From positions 9,948 through 73,947 of the forward strand of contig CAYRIK010000005.1 in assembly GCA_964424345.1 (NCBI GenBank): a DNA stretch of 64,000 nt, read 5' to 3'. Below the pieces are notes generated by a model that saw only the letters and a program-made list of their open reading frames with translations, made no database searches and was not told the origin of the DNA. Every line of letters begins with the position of its first letter. Positions within the stretch are counted from its first letter, which is position 1. The stretch is from RGIG6307 sp964424345 (lineage in GTDB: Bacteria > Bacillota > Clostridia > Lachnospirales > Lachnospiraceae). A program made the position numbers and the translations under genes. This document shows, piece after piece, positions 1 through 8,434 of the stretch.

Positions 1-1703
1 ATATCTCCGTCATAATTGTACTCCTTAGGAAATGTTTTGGCAATCTCTAATAAGGACAGAAATTCCTCTGTATCAAAATGGCAAACACCATTCTCCCTAT
101 CAATAAAATTATCATATCCACTCATCAAAAATGTTGTTATGATAGATTCCTGTGTCGCGTTGCTTAAAAACTTCATGCCATCTGGCAGATTTTGCAACAT
201 TTCCACTGCTTCTGCAAGTGTCCAACCCATTTTATCTCCTGCAATTTTACGATTGGCAACTGCAGTTCTAATACCAACACAAGATGGCAATGCATAAATC
301 TTATCGTTTACTTTATATGTATTTACAACACCTTCCAAAAAGTCATCCAAAGAATAACCAGCCTGTTCCATATATGGTGTTAATTCTTCTAATATTCCTT
401 TTTGTACCAATTCAGGAAGGCTTAACACTCCGCCATTATCAGATACATTCAAAATATCCGGAGCATTATTTCCTGTCAGTTCATTTTTCATACGATTTGC
501 TGCTTCTGCAATATACTGATCGTAATTATCATAATCTGCCTGTGACATAGAACTATAATCAACATACTCTATTACTTTAATACGATACTCATCATTTGCT
601 TTGTTAAATGCTACAACATCTTTTTGAAGCGTATCACTCATATACATTGTTGCAAGGGTAAGAATTGTCTTTTCCTTCACATCCTTACTGTTTGTCTTTA
701 CTAATTTTACAAAAGACTCTTCATCCGTTTCCCAATCGCTGTAATAGCCGTAAATTTCTTCTGTATTTTCACAGAAAATACCAGTGATATTGTTGCCGTT
801 AATATCGCAATCTAACCAATCTAATACCTTTTCTGTTTCTCCTGTTTCTAATGACATCGCACGTACAGCACTGCCGTCAGAATAATAAATCTTGTAGTCA
901 TCCCCAACCTGGTAAAAGCCGCTTAAATAATCGCTAAGCGTATATGTTTTGCCTAACGCTTTTGTTGTTTTATCAATTACACTAAGCTGATTTGCATCTG
1001 TACCGTAATAACTTACACATACACTGCCATCTGGCATATTTCCAATGTTTTGGATATAAGTTCCAATATCTACAATAAAATCCTTTGTACCATCTTCTTT
1101 TAATGCTACTACTTGCTGATTAAACTGTAAATAAACAACAGCATCCTTATCTACAGCAACATTTTCTAAGTATACCCAATCATCATTTTTTTCTAATTCT
1201 TTGCAAATATCTGATACATCCCAATCTGATAAGACATTTCCTTGTGCATCCAATTTTAAAATTCTATATGTGGATGTTCCTGACATGGTTGCTTCATTCC
1301 ACTCATATTTTTCTGCACAGACTACTGGTGTACCGTCTTCTTGTACTGTAAAATAATTGATATATGTCCTATCATCTTCAAAAGAAACTGGTATTCTCTG
1401 AAGTGTTTCATCTTTTAAAGACTTTAACCATAATTCCTGTGTCTGTTTATATGTCGTCTCGTCATAAGATTGGAAAATACCAAGCTGATATCCATTTATT
1501 ACCCCATATGTATTTATCCAATCATTTGCTCCGATTTTTTCACCCCAATCAAAATAACTAGATACATATACATATTCCGGCTGTTTTTGTACTTGTTCGG
1601 AACTATTTACATTTGTATTATCCTTATTTCCATTTCCACATCCAGACAATGTGCCAATTCCTATGACAGCACAAAGCATCAATGCTACAATTTTCTTTTT
1701 CAT
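1..1703 (-). CDS. Extracellular solute-binding lipoprotein, 3' end outside window
   Basis: The frame is open from an ATG at 1703 to the window edge (about 567 codons), so the C-terminus is missing. The N-terminus is a lipoprotein signal: positive MKKK, hydrophobic stretch, then a lipobox ending LSGC, so the mature protein should be tethered to the outer face of the membrane. Residues of about 60-320 are aromatic- and Asp-rich repeats that look like beta-propeller blades. From about residue 330 (ILTLATMYMSDTLQKDVVAF) the sequence resembles the start of a family-1 sugar-type solute-binding domain, including phrases such as APDILN and LEELTPYMEQ. AAGGAG lies 7 bases before the ATG and a promoter lies upstream. 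The ligand cannot be told; no permease gene is visible here. Confidence 0.72.
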   Translation of the reverse strand, partial: MKKKIVALMLCAVIGIGTLSGCGNGNKDNTNVNSSEQVQKQPEYVYVSSYFDWGEKIGANDWINTYGVINGYQLGIFQSYDETTYKQTQELWLKSLKDETLQRIPVSFEDDRTYINYFTVQEDGTPVVCAEKYEWNEATMSGTSTYRILKLDAQGNVLSDWDVSDICKELEKNDDWVYLENVAVDKDAVVYLQFNQQVVALKEDGTKDFIVDIGTYIQNIGNMPDGSVCVSYYGTDANQLSVIDKTTKALGKTYTLSDYLSGFYQVGDDYKIYYSDGSAVRAMSLETGETEKVLDWLDCDINGNNITGIFCENTEEIYGYYSDWETDEESFVKLVKTNSKDVKEKTILTLATMYMSDTLQKDVVAFNKANDEYRIKVIEYVDYSSMSQADYDNYDQYIAEAANRMKNELTGNNAPDILNVSDNGGVLSLPELVQKGILEELTPYMEQAGYSLDDFLEGVVNTYKVNDKIYALPSCVGIRTAVANRKIAGDKMGWTLAEAVEMLQNLPDGMKFLSNATQESIITTFLMSGYDNFIDRENGVCHFDTEEFLSLLEIAKTFPKEYNYDGD

Positions 1704-1741
1704 ACCTATACTCCTTATATTACATATTCGTAATACTTATT

Positions 1742-1770
1742 AGTATACTTTATTTCTTTTTGTATGTAAA
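1742..1770 (-). promoter_or_regulatory. Promoter of the solute-binding lipoprotein gene
   Basis: On the minus strand a TTTACA -35 box (1765-1770) is separated by 17 bases from a TATACT -10 box (1742-1747). It lies in the 76-base gap after the anti-sigma gene, so the lipoprotein can be transcribed independently of the sigma/anti-sigma pair. Confidence 0.55.
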
Positions 1771-1779
1771 TTTAAGTTT

Positions 1780-2709
1780 TTATGAAGATTTTCGAATATC
1801 TTTTAGCACTTCTGACGGAATTTCAAATTCTACAGCTCCCATATACATCGGTGCTACATCACCTTCATTAAAAGCAATCACAATATTGTTATTTTCATTT
1901 AAATAAAAAGAAGTTTCATCGGTGATTTTTGCAAAATTCCACTCTTCCACGTCTTGCTCTAACCAATACATCACCATATCATCTGCTTTCATCTGTTCTT
2001 TCATTTGCAGTTTGATATTTTCGCTGATTAGAGTAATATAATCAGCTCCTTCTACAAACAAATCTTTTAACTCCAGACGTTTCCCACTGTTTAAATCAAT
2101 TGTATAATAGTAATTCCATTCATATCCACTTCCTGCACCTTGATAACAACAAAGCTTTAATGTAAAATATCCCGGAATTGTAGGCAATGCTATGCTTTCT
2201 ACATTTAACTGCTGATATCCCATTTCATCATGCATATACTGTTCGAAATCATGCACCAATCCATCTGTAATTTCTTGAATTTCTTGATTAATTTCACTCG
2301 TTGTCTTTTCCAATCCAACGCTTCTTGTATCCTTTGCCAATGCAATGGCATCTACTTTCACATCCGCACTATGTCTTTGTGTTTCATAATGATAATCTCG
2401 AAATGTTACAAGACGAACTAAATTACCGATCATTGGAATCTGTTCCATTGCATATGCTACTTGAAAAGAAGTATTTGGCAAAATCAAAAACAACGCCAGA
2501 CACGCACTAAGTGCCATTGCAGCTCCATGATATTTGTATTTTCGTTCTTTTTTAACACGTTTTTCTTGTTTTGCTGTTTTTATTGTCTGCCGAAGACACT
2601 CCAACTGTTCTTCTGACATCTGAACTTGCTTATAATTATGCTTCAAAGATTTTAAGACCTTTTCGGCCCGCTCATTTGCTTCTTTTGTTTCAGGAAAAAT
2701 ATAAATCAT
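1780..2709 (-). CDS. RsiV-type anti-sigma factor (DUF3298-like)
   Basis: 309 residues. Residues 1-60 are a charged cytoplasmic part, residues about 62-90 form one membrane helix (AAMALSACLALFLILP), and the rest is an extracytoplasmic domain with the YEWNYYYTIDLNSGKRLELKDLF pattern typical of the DUF3298/RsiV family. It starts 16 bases after the ECF sigma stop codon with AAAGGAA before the ATG, so the two form an operon. By family knowledge it should hold its sigma factor at the membrane until an outside signal triggers proteolysis; in Bacillus RsiV the DUF3298 domain binds lysozyme. Whether this protein senses lysozyme is inference only. Confidence 0.75.
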   Translation of the reverse strand: MIYIFPETKEANERAEKVLKSLKHNYKQVQMSEEQLECLRQTIKTAKQEKRVKKERKYKYHGAAMALSACLALFLILPNTSFQVAYAMEQIPMIGNLVRLVTFRDYHYETQRHSADVKVDAIALAKDTRSVGLEKTTSEINQEIQEITDGLVHDFEQYMHDEMGYQQLNVESIALPTIPGYFTLKLCCYQGAGSGYEWNYYYTIDLNSGKRLELKDLFVEGADYITLISENIKLQMKEQMKADDMVMYWLEQDVEEWNFAKITDETSFYLNENNNIVIAFNEGDVAPMYMGAVEFEIPSEVLKDIRKSS

Positions 2710-2725
2710 ATGTTGATTCCTTTCT

Positions 2726-3253
2726 TTAAACTATATTCTGGTTTGCATCTTCTGAAAGTGTGATACGCATTTTCTTCATACAACGATACAATCTGCTTTT
2801 GATTGTATTGATATTTTCTCCAAGTAATTCTGCTATTTCTTCTATTTTCTTATCTTCAAAGAAGCGTAATAAAATAATCGCCTTTTCTTCTGGTGCAAGT
2901 GAATCTAACACTCTTTGTAAATCAATATCTGCGTATGCATCTTCTTGGTAGCCAACACCTTTTTCATCCGTCTCCAGTATGGCATCATAAGAAATAAATT
3001 TGGGCTGTTTTACATATTTAAAGATTTCGTTCAGCATCACTCTATATACCCATGTTTTTGCATATTCTTGATTATGTAATGTATGACTTCCTTTTATTGC
3101 TTTATATGCTCCATTTTGAACAATATCCATTGCATCATCTTCATTATGTACATAGCTGTAAGCTAATCGATAATACTGGTTGTAATGTTCTAAAATAATT
3201 TCTTCTACTAATTCCTGATTCTTTTTCTTTTTGGCTTTTATAAATAACGCCAA
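2726..3253 (-). CDS. ECF-type RNA polymerase sigma factor
   Basis: 175 residues, usual size for an ECF sigma factor. Region 2 is at about 22-88 (YYRLAYSYVHNEDDAMDIVQ, then KTWVYRVMLNEIFKYVK) and region 4 at about 112-163 (LDSLAPEEKAIILLRFFED, then IAELLGENINTIKSRLYRCM). No extra regulatory domain is present. The start is a TTG, supported by GGGAGG seven bases upstream. It is paired with the downstream RsiV-like anti-sigma gene, which places it in the SigV-like group of envelope-stress sigma factors. The exact regulon is unknown. Confidence 0.85.
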   Translation of the reverse strand: MALFIKAKKKKNQELVEEIILEHYNQYYRLAYSYVHNEDDAMDIVQNGAYKAIKGSHTLHNQEYAKTWVYRVMLNEIFKYVKQPKFISYDAILETDEKGVGYQEDAYADIDLQRVLDSLAPEEKAIILLRFFEDKKIEEIAELLGENINTIKSRLYRCMKKMRITLSEDANQNIV

Positions 3254-3289
3254 CCTTCTCCCTCCCTTTTGTCCGTTCGTTTATTAGAT

Positions 3290-3317
3290 ATTATATAGGG
3301 TAAAAAAGTTTCGTCAA
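3290..3317 (-). promoter_or_regulatory. Promoter of the sigma/anti-sigma operon
   Basis: Minus-strand TTGACG (3312-3317), 16 bases, TATAAT (3290-3295). The same stretch also contains CGAAACTTTT, which resembles the GAAAC core of ECF -35 boxes, so self-activation from an overlapping site is possible but unproven. Confidence 0.55.
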
Positions 3318-3379
3318 TGTGATAAAATAACCACATTTTTTATTTGTTTCTGTATACTATTATATGAGTATTTCAAAAC

Positions 3380-3427
3380 AAACGAAAAGGCTACTTAACT
3401 AGTCATTACAACTAATTAAATAGCCTT
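3380..3427 (-). terminator. Terminator of the gap-pgk-tpiA operon
   Basis: Two 17-base arms (3387-3403 and 3411-3427) pair with only G-U wobbles when read as minus-strand RNA, around a 7-base loop, followed by a T-rich tract. It sits 50 bases after the tpiA stop. Confidence 0.8.
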
Positions 3428-3476
3428 CTTAGCACGTTATTTATTTCAAAATCTGTTTATTTTGTATAAATACTTA

Positions 3477-4226
3477 TTATTTGTTATAGCAAACGATCTT
3501 GCCAAATTCTGGCTTAAGAGAAGCCCCGCCAACTAAACCGCCGTCGATGTTTTCTTTTGCAAATAATTCAGCTGCGTTTCCGCCGTTTACAGAACCGCCG
3601 TACTGGATACGGATAGCTGCTGCTGTTGCATCATCATAAACTTCTGCAACACAAGCTCTGATTGCTGCACAAACTTCTTCAGCCTGATCACTTGTAGCTG
3701 TCATACCTGTACCGATAGCCCAGATTGGTTCATAAGCGATAACTGCTGTTGCAGCCTGCTCTGCTGTTACATTTAAGAGAGCAATCTTAATCTGCTGACG
3801 AACGAAATCAATAGTAACGCCCTGTTCTCTCTGTGTTAAAGTTTCACCACAGCAGATGATAGGTGTGATACCATGTTCGAAAGCCTTTAATACTTTCTTA
3901 TTTACTGTTTCATCTGTTTCAGCAAAATATTCTCTTCTTTCAGAGTGACCGATAATAACATACTTAACGCCTGCATCTACTAACATAGCTGGAGAAATTT
4001 CGCCTGTGTAAGCGCCTTTTTCTTCAAAGTACATATTTTCAGCACCGATCTGAATGTTGCTGCCCTTTGCAGCTTCCATAGCTGGAATGATATCAATAGC
4101 TGGTACGCAGAATACTACGTCAACATCTTCGTTAGCTACTACTGGCTTTAATTCTTCAACTAAAGCTACAGCCTGGCTAGGAGTCATGTTCATTTTCCAG
4201 TTACCTGCAACGATTTTCTTTCTCAT
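3477..4226 (-). CDS. tpiA: Triosephosphate isomerase
   Basis: 249 residues, full family length. It interconverts dihydroxyacetone phosphate and glyceraldehyde 3-phosphate in glycolysis, in the cytosol. Active-site residues are all in place: Lys11 in GNWKMN, His94 in IIGHSERR, Glu166 in AYEPIWAIGTG, and the phosphate-binding loop QYGGSV and GLVGGASL near the C-terminus. It is the last gene of gap-pgk-tpiA, 32 bases after pgk, and a strong terminator follows it. Confidence 0.97.
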   Translation of the reverse strand: MRKKIVAGNWKMNMTPSQAVALVEELKPVVANEDVDVVFCVPAIDIIPAMEAAKGSNIQIGAENMYFEEKGAYTGEISPAMLVDAGVKYVIIGHSERREYFAETDETVNKKVLKAFEHGITPIICCGETLTQREQGVTIDFVRQQIKIALLNVTAEQAATAVIAYEPIWAIGTGMTATSDQAEEVCAAIRACVAEVYDDATAAAIRIQYGGSVNGGNAAELFAKENIDGGLVGGASLKPEFGKIVCYNK

Positions 4227-4258
4227 TATAAAATACCTCTTTAGAATATTATGATAAA

Positions 4259-5485
4259 TTAAGCGCGGTCATCTGCTGCAACAACGCCTGGAAGTTCCTT
4301 ACCTTCTAAGAACTCTAAGGAAGCACCGCCACCTGTAGAGATATGGCTCATCTTGTCAGCGAAACCTAACTGGTTAACTGCTGCTGCAGAGTCACCACCA
4401 CCGATGATTGTAGTAGCTTCTGTTTCAGATAAAGCCTTAGCTACTGCGATAGTACCTTTTGCAAGAACAGGGTTTTCGAATACACCCATAGGTCCATTCC
4501 ATACAACTGTCTTTGCTGTCTTAACAGCTTCTGCGAATAATTCAGCAGACTTTGGTCCGATATCAAGACCCATAACACCTGCTGGGATAGCATCTGCTGC
4601 TACATATTCTACTTCGATTTCAGCGTCGATAGGATTTGGGAAAGAAGCTGCAACTGCTGCATCGATAGGAAGTAATAACTTCTTGCCTAACTTTTCAGCC
4701 TTAGCAAGCATTTCTCTACAGTAATCAAGCTTTTCATCATCAACTAATGAATTACCGATTTCCATACCCTGTGCTTTTAAGAATGTGAATGCCATACCAC
4801 CACCGATGATTAATGTATCACATTTCTCAAGTAAGTTAGAGATAACGTTTAACTTATCAGCAACCTTTGCACCACCAAGAATAGCTACGAAAGGTCTTAC
4901 TGGATTTTCTACTGCATTGCCTAAGAATTCGATTTCTTTCTGCATTAAGTAACCAACTGCGTTCTCGCCGCCCTTAGCTGTGATGAACTTTGTAACACCT
5001 TCTACAGAAGCGTGTGCTCTATGAGAAGAACCGAAAGCGTCACATACATATACGTCTGCAAGATCAGCTAATTCCTTAGAGAATTCTTCGCCGTTCTTTG
5101 TTTCTTCTTTGCCACGGAAACGTGTATTCTGTAATAATACTACATCACCATTGTTCATAGCTTCTACAGCCTTAGTAGCTGCTTCGCCTGTTACGTTGTA
5201 ATCAGAAACGAAAACAACTTCTTTTCCTAATTTAGCTGTTAAGCTTGCTGCTACTGGAGCTAAAGATTCGCCTTCGTTAGGGCCGTTTTTAACTTTGCCT
5301 AAGTGAGAGCAAAGAATAACTTTACCACCGTCATTGATTAATTTCTTAATTGTAGGCAGTGCTGCATTGATACGAGTTTCGTCTGTGATCTTGCCTTCCT
5401 TTAAAGGTACGTTAAAGTCACATCTAACGAGTACTCTCTTGCCATTTACGTTGATATCATCAACTGACTTCTTATTTAAACCCAT
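4259..5485 (-). CDS. pgk: Phosphoglycerate kinase
   Basis: 408 residues from the chosen start. It transfers the phosphoryl group of 1,3-bisphosphoglycerate to ADP. Substrate-binding DFNVPL, the hinge region motif GGGMAFTFLKAQG and the nucleotide-binding loop GGGDSAAAVNQLG are present. An ATG five codons upstream (5500) is in frame, but its own codons 2-3 contain the GGAGG that is correctly spaced (8 bases) for the ATG at 5485, so the inner ATG is the better start. It lies between gap and tpiA; the gap-pgk space holds a stem-loop with a T-tract that could lower pgk-tpiA expression relative to gap. Confidence 0.96.
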   Translation of the reverse strand: MGLNKKSVDDINVNGKRVLVRCDFNVPLKEGKITDETRINAALPTIKKLINDGGKVILCSHLGKVKNGPNEGESLAPVAASLTAKLGKEVVFVSDYNVTGEAATKAVEAMNNGDVVLLQNTRFRGKEETKNGEEFSKELADLADVYVCDAFGSSHRAHASVEGVTKFITAKGGENAVGYLMQKEIEFLGNAVENPVRPFVAILGGAKVADKLNVISNLLEKCDTLIIGGGMAFTFLKAQGMEIGNSLVDDEKLDYCREMLAKAEKLGKKLLLPIDAAVAASFPNPIDAEIEVEYVAADAIPAGVMGLDIGPKSAELFAEAVKTAKTVVWNGPMGVFENPVLAKGTIAVAKALSETEATTIIGGGDSAAAVNQLGFADKMSHISTGGGASLEFLEGKELPGVVAADDRA

Positions 5486-5500
5486 TGTAATATCCTCCAA

Positions 5501-5536
5501 AAAAATTTTGAGGTCCAGTCCAAGAGACCGGACCTC
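5501..5536 (-). terminator. Intra-operon stem-loop with T-tract between gap and pgk
   Basis: Arms of 11 bases at 5510-5520 and 5526-5536 (GAGGTCC core, one G-U pair) with a 5-base loop, followed in the minus direction by a T-rich run that abuts the pgk ribosome site. It may be a partial terminator or an mRNA-processing/stability hairpin giving more gap than pgk message. Confidence 0.6.
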
Positions 5537-5558
5537 ATTAGGTCAATGAAATAACAGA

Positions 5559-6572
5559 TTATGCTAACTCAGCGAAGTACTTAATTGTCTTAACCATCTG
5601 AGATGTGTAGCTGTTTTCGTTATCATACCAAGATACAACCTGTACCTGAGTATTGCCATCTTCCATAGGTGCTACCATTGTCTGTGTAGCATCGAATAAA
5701 GAGCCGTATGTCATACCGATAACGTCAGAAGAAACGATTTCATCTGTGTTGTATCCGTAAGAATCTGTAGAAGCTGCCTTCATAGCTGCGTTGATTTCGT
5801 CCTTTGTAACCTGACCCTTAACAACTGCAACTAAGATTGTTGTAGAACCTGTAGGGGTTGGAACACGCTGTGCAGAACCGATTAACTTACCGTTTAATTC
5901 TGGGATAACTAAACCGATAGCCTTTGCAGCACCTGTAGAGTTAGGAACGATATTCTGAGCACCTGCACGAGCACGTCTCTTATCACCCTTTCTCTGAGGA
6001 CCGTCTAAGATCATCTGATCGCCTGTGTAAGCGTGAACTGTTGTCATGATACCGCTCTGGATTGGAGCTAAATCATTTAAAGCCTTAGCCATAGGAGCTA
6101 AGCAGTTTGTTGTACAAGAAGCAGCGGAGATAATCTTATCTTCTGCTGTTAATGTGTTGTGGTTTACATTGTAAACGATAGTTGGTAAATCGTTACCTGC
6201 TGGAGCAGAGATAACAACCTTCTTTGCACCTGCTTCGATATGAGCCTGTGCTTTTGCTTTGCTTGTGTAGAAACCTGTACATTCAAGAACAACGTCTACG
6301 TCAAGTTCGCCCCATGGAAGTTCAGCTGCGTTAGCTTTTGCATAGATTGTGATTGTCTTGCCGTTTACTGTGATAGAGTTTTCACCAGCTACTACTGTGC
6401 TAGCGTATTTGTAAGTACCCTGTGCTGTATCATACTTTAATAAGTGAGCAAGCATTTCAGGACTTGTTAAGTCGTTGATTGCTACTACTTCATAACCTTC
6501 AGCATCGAACATCTGTCTGAAAGCAAGACGACCGATACGGCCAAAACCATTAATTGCTACTTTAACTGCCAT
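5559..6572 (-). CDS. gap: Glyceraldehyde-3-phosphate dehydrogenase (NAD type)
   Basis: 337 residues. N-terminal Rossmann fold INGFGRIGRL (8-17); Asp34 in AINDL indicates NAD preference; catalytic Cys153 lies in SCTTNCLAP and His180 in TTVHAYT. AAGGAGG is 9 bases before the ATG. First gene of the gap-pgk-tpiA operon, driven by a promoter about 80 bases upstream. No CggR-like repressor gene is next to it, unlike in Bacillus. Confidence 0.97.
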   Translation of the reverse strand: MAVKVAINGFGRIGRLAFRQMFDAEGYEVVAINDLTSPEMLAHLLKYDTAQGTYKYASTVVAGENSITVNGKTITIYAKANAAELPWGELDVDVVLECTGFYTSKAKAQAHIEAGAKKVVISAPAGNDLPTIVYNVNHNTLTAEDKIISAASCTTNCLAPMAKALNDLAPIQSGIMTTVHAYTGDQMILDGPQRKGDKRRARAGAQNIVPNSTGAAKAIGLVIPELNGKLIGSAQRVPTPTGSTTILVAVVKGQVTKDEINAAMKAASTDSYGYNTDEIVSSDVIGMTYGSLFDATQTMVAPMEDGNTQVQVVSWYDNENSYTSQMVKTIKYFAELA

Positions 6573-6608
6573 TGTGGAAATCCTCCTTGAAAAAAATAAA
6601 ATTATTCA

Positions 6609-6626
6609 TTGCACTTTTAGGTGCAA
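6609..6626 (-). promoter_or_regulatory. Stem-loop in gap leader
   Basis: TTGCAC and GTGCAA arms (6609-6614, 6621-6626) enclose a 6-base loop in the 5' untranslated leader, followed by a T-rich stretch before the ribosome site. A short stem, so either mRNA stabiliser, weak attenuator or chance. Confidence 0.35.
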
Positions 6627-6656
6627 CAAGATTGACAATTTTTTATCAGCGTAACC

Positions 6657-6685
6657 ATTGTACCCTTTTTTATTCACTTTTGCAA
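6657..6685 (-). promoter_or_regulatory. Promoter of gap-pgk-tpiA
   Basis: Minus-strand TTGCAA (6680-6685), exactly 17 bases, TACAAT (6657-6662). Predicted start of transcription near 6650. The rpsB promoter uses the same pair of boxes, consistent with strong housekeeping promoters. Confidence 0.7.
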
Positions 6686-6756
6686 GTCCCAATATAAATA
6701 TTTTTCCATTTCTTGTGCGGATTTTGTTTAAATCTTGTTTTTTTTTAAATAATAAA

Positions 6757-6785
6757 TTGTGCAACGACCAAAATAGTGATATAGT
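6757..6785 (+). promoter_or_regulatory. Promoter of the DUF1846 gene
   Basis: TTGTGC (6757-6762), 17 bases, TATAGT (6780-6785), about 60 bases before the ATG. It diverges from the gap promoter. Confidence 0.45.
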
Positions 6786-6848
6786 GTATAAGGTACAAAT
6801 GATATCAATAAAGACCAATTATTATAAAGAAAGAAGAGAATTTAACCG

Positions 6849-8309
6849 ATGAAGATAGGCTTTGATAACGAGAAATACTTAAAAATGCAGTCCCAGCACA
6901 TTATGGAACGTATCGACAAGTTTGACAACAAGCTTTATTTGGAGTTTGGCGGAAAATTATTCGATGACTTCCACGCTTCCCGCGTTCTTCCTGGTTTTGC
7001 AGCAGACAGTAAACTTCAGATGCTGATGCAGCTTGCTGACCACGCTGAGATTGTCATGGTCGTAAGTGCAGAAGACATTCAGAAAAACAAAGTCCGTGGT
7101 GATCTTGGAATCACATACGATGATGATGTTGTACGTCTGTTAGATGAATTTCAGAATAAAGGATTATATGTCGGAAGTGTTGTTCTGACAAGATATGATG
7201 AACAAAGAAGTGCCGTTTTATTCCAGAAGAGACTGGAAAAGCTTGGCATCAAGGTATATCACCATTATGACATTCCAGGTTATCCTACAAATGTACCTCT
7301 GATTGTTAGTGAAGATGGTTATGGAAAAAATGATTATATCGAAACAACCCGTCCATTGGTTGTCATTACTGCACCAGGCCCTGGCAGCGGTAAAATGAGC
7401 ACTTGTCTTTCCCAGCTTTACCATGAACATAAAAGAGGAATCCGCGCAGGCTATGCTAAATTTGAAACTTTCCCTATTTGGAATCTTCCATTAGACCATC
7501 CGGTAAACTTAGCTTATGAAGCTGCTACTGCGGACTTAAACGATGTAAATATGATTGATCCTTTCCATTTAAAGGCTTATGGTGTAACTACTGTAAACTA
7601 TAATCGTGACGTAGAAATCTTCCCTGTATTAAATGCAATGTTTATGATGATCTATGGTGAAAGCCCTTATGCTTCTCCTACAGACATGGGCGTTAATATG
7701 GCAGGAAACTGCATCATTGATGATGACGTTTGTCGTGAAGCTTCCCGTCAGGAAATCATCCGCAGATACTATGATGCAATCGTTGGTGTTGCAAATGGCA
7801 AACGCCAGCAGGATGAAGTAAATAAGATTGAATTACTGATGAGCCGCGAACATATCGCTCCAACAGACAGACCTACTGTAAAACCAGCTTTAATTCGTGC
7901 AGAAGCTACAAGCGCACCTGCTGTTGCAATCGAACTTGCTGACGGAACAATCATTACTGGAAAAACAAGCAATCTGTTAGGTGCAAGCAGTGCTGCATTG
8001 TTAAATTCTATTAAAGTATTAGCAGGCATTCCTCATGACAATAAAATTTTAGCACCATCTGCGATTGAACCAATCCAGGAATTAAAGACCAAATACTTAA
8101 AGAGCAAAAACCCTCGTCTTCATACAGACGAAGTACTAATTGCACTTTCTGCTACTGCTGCTACAAATCAGGATGCTGCATTAGCACTTGCCCAGCTTCC
8201 TAAGCTGCGTGGCTGTCAGGTACATTCCAGCGTATTGCTTGGTTCTGTCGATACAAAAACATTCAAAAAACTTGGCTGCAATGTAACTTGTGAACCAAAG
8301 AAGGGCTAA
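6849..8309 (+). CDS. DUF1846 family protein
   Basis: 486 residues, matching the usual length of the DUF1846 family of Firmicutes and Actinobacteria. Recognised from the N-terminus (KIGFDNEKYLKMQSQHIMER), the EFGGKLFDDFHASRVLPGF block, the P-loop-like APGPGSGKMSTCLSQ at about 175-190, and the MGVNMAGNCIIDDD block at about 280. Structures of family members exist, but the cellular role is not settled as far as I know. The glycine-rich APGPGSGK suggests nucleotide binding. It is a single-gene unit with its own promoter; a perfect palindromic terminator follows. Confidence 0.88.
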   Translation: MKIGFDNEKYLKMQSQHIMERIDKFDNKLYLEFGGKLFDDFHASRVLPGFAADSKLQMLMQLADHAEIVMVVSAEDIQKNKVRGDLGITYDDDVVRLLDEFQNKGLYVGSVVLTRYDEQRSAVLFQKRLEKLGIKVYHHYDIPGYPTNVPLIVSEDGYGKNDYIETTRPLVVITAPGPGSGKMSTCLSQLYHEHKRGIRAGYAKFETFPIWNLPLDHPVNLAYEAATADLNDVNMIDPFHLKAYGVTTVNYNRDVEIFPVLNAMFMMIYGESPYASPTDMGVNMAGNCIIDDDVCREASRQEIIRRYYDAIVGVANGKRQQDEVNKIELLMSREHIAPTDRPTVKPALIRAEATSAPAVAIELADGTIITGKTSNLLGASSAALLNSIKVLAGIPHDNKILAPSAIEPIQELKTKYLKSKNPRLHTDEVLIALSATAATNQDAALALAQLPKLRGCQVHSSVLLGSVDTKTFKKLGCNVTCEPKKG

Positions 8310-8332
8310 CATAATTCTTAAAACAAATAAAA

Positions 8333-8376
8333 GCTTTTTCATTTTATTAGAAACGAGTAATTTTCCATGAAAAAGC
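8333..8376 (+). other. Inverted repeat after the DUF1846 gene
   Basis: GCTTTTTCAT (8333-8342) and ATGAAAAAGC (8367-8376) are perfect 10-base arms with a 24-base loop. No T-tract follows directly, so it may add to 3'-end stability rather than terminate. Confidence 0.4.
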
Positions 8377-8381
8377 GTACA

Positions 8382-8417
8382 AAAATGGCATTACCAAAAT
8401 TTTGGTAATGCCATTTT
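8382..8417. terminator. Perfect palindromic bidirectional terminator
   Basis: An uninterrupted 18+18 base palindrome beginning AAAATGGCATTACC, with A/T ends on both sides. It serves convergent genes: the DUF1846 gene on the plus strand and mnmA on the minus strand. Confidence 0.8.
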
Positions 8418-8434
8418 ATTATAACTTGTATTTA

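Noticed and set aside
5486..5500. Longer pgk start (ATG at 5500)
   Set aside because: Its second and third codons are the GGAGG ribosome site of the downstream ATG. The same reasoning was used for aroF (12787), maf (21580) and groEL (28049).
6606..6818. 70-codon minus-strand frame between gap and the DUF1846 gene
   Set aside because: It spans the gap promoter and leader, has no ribosome site and no family resemblance.
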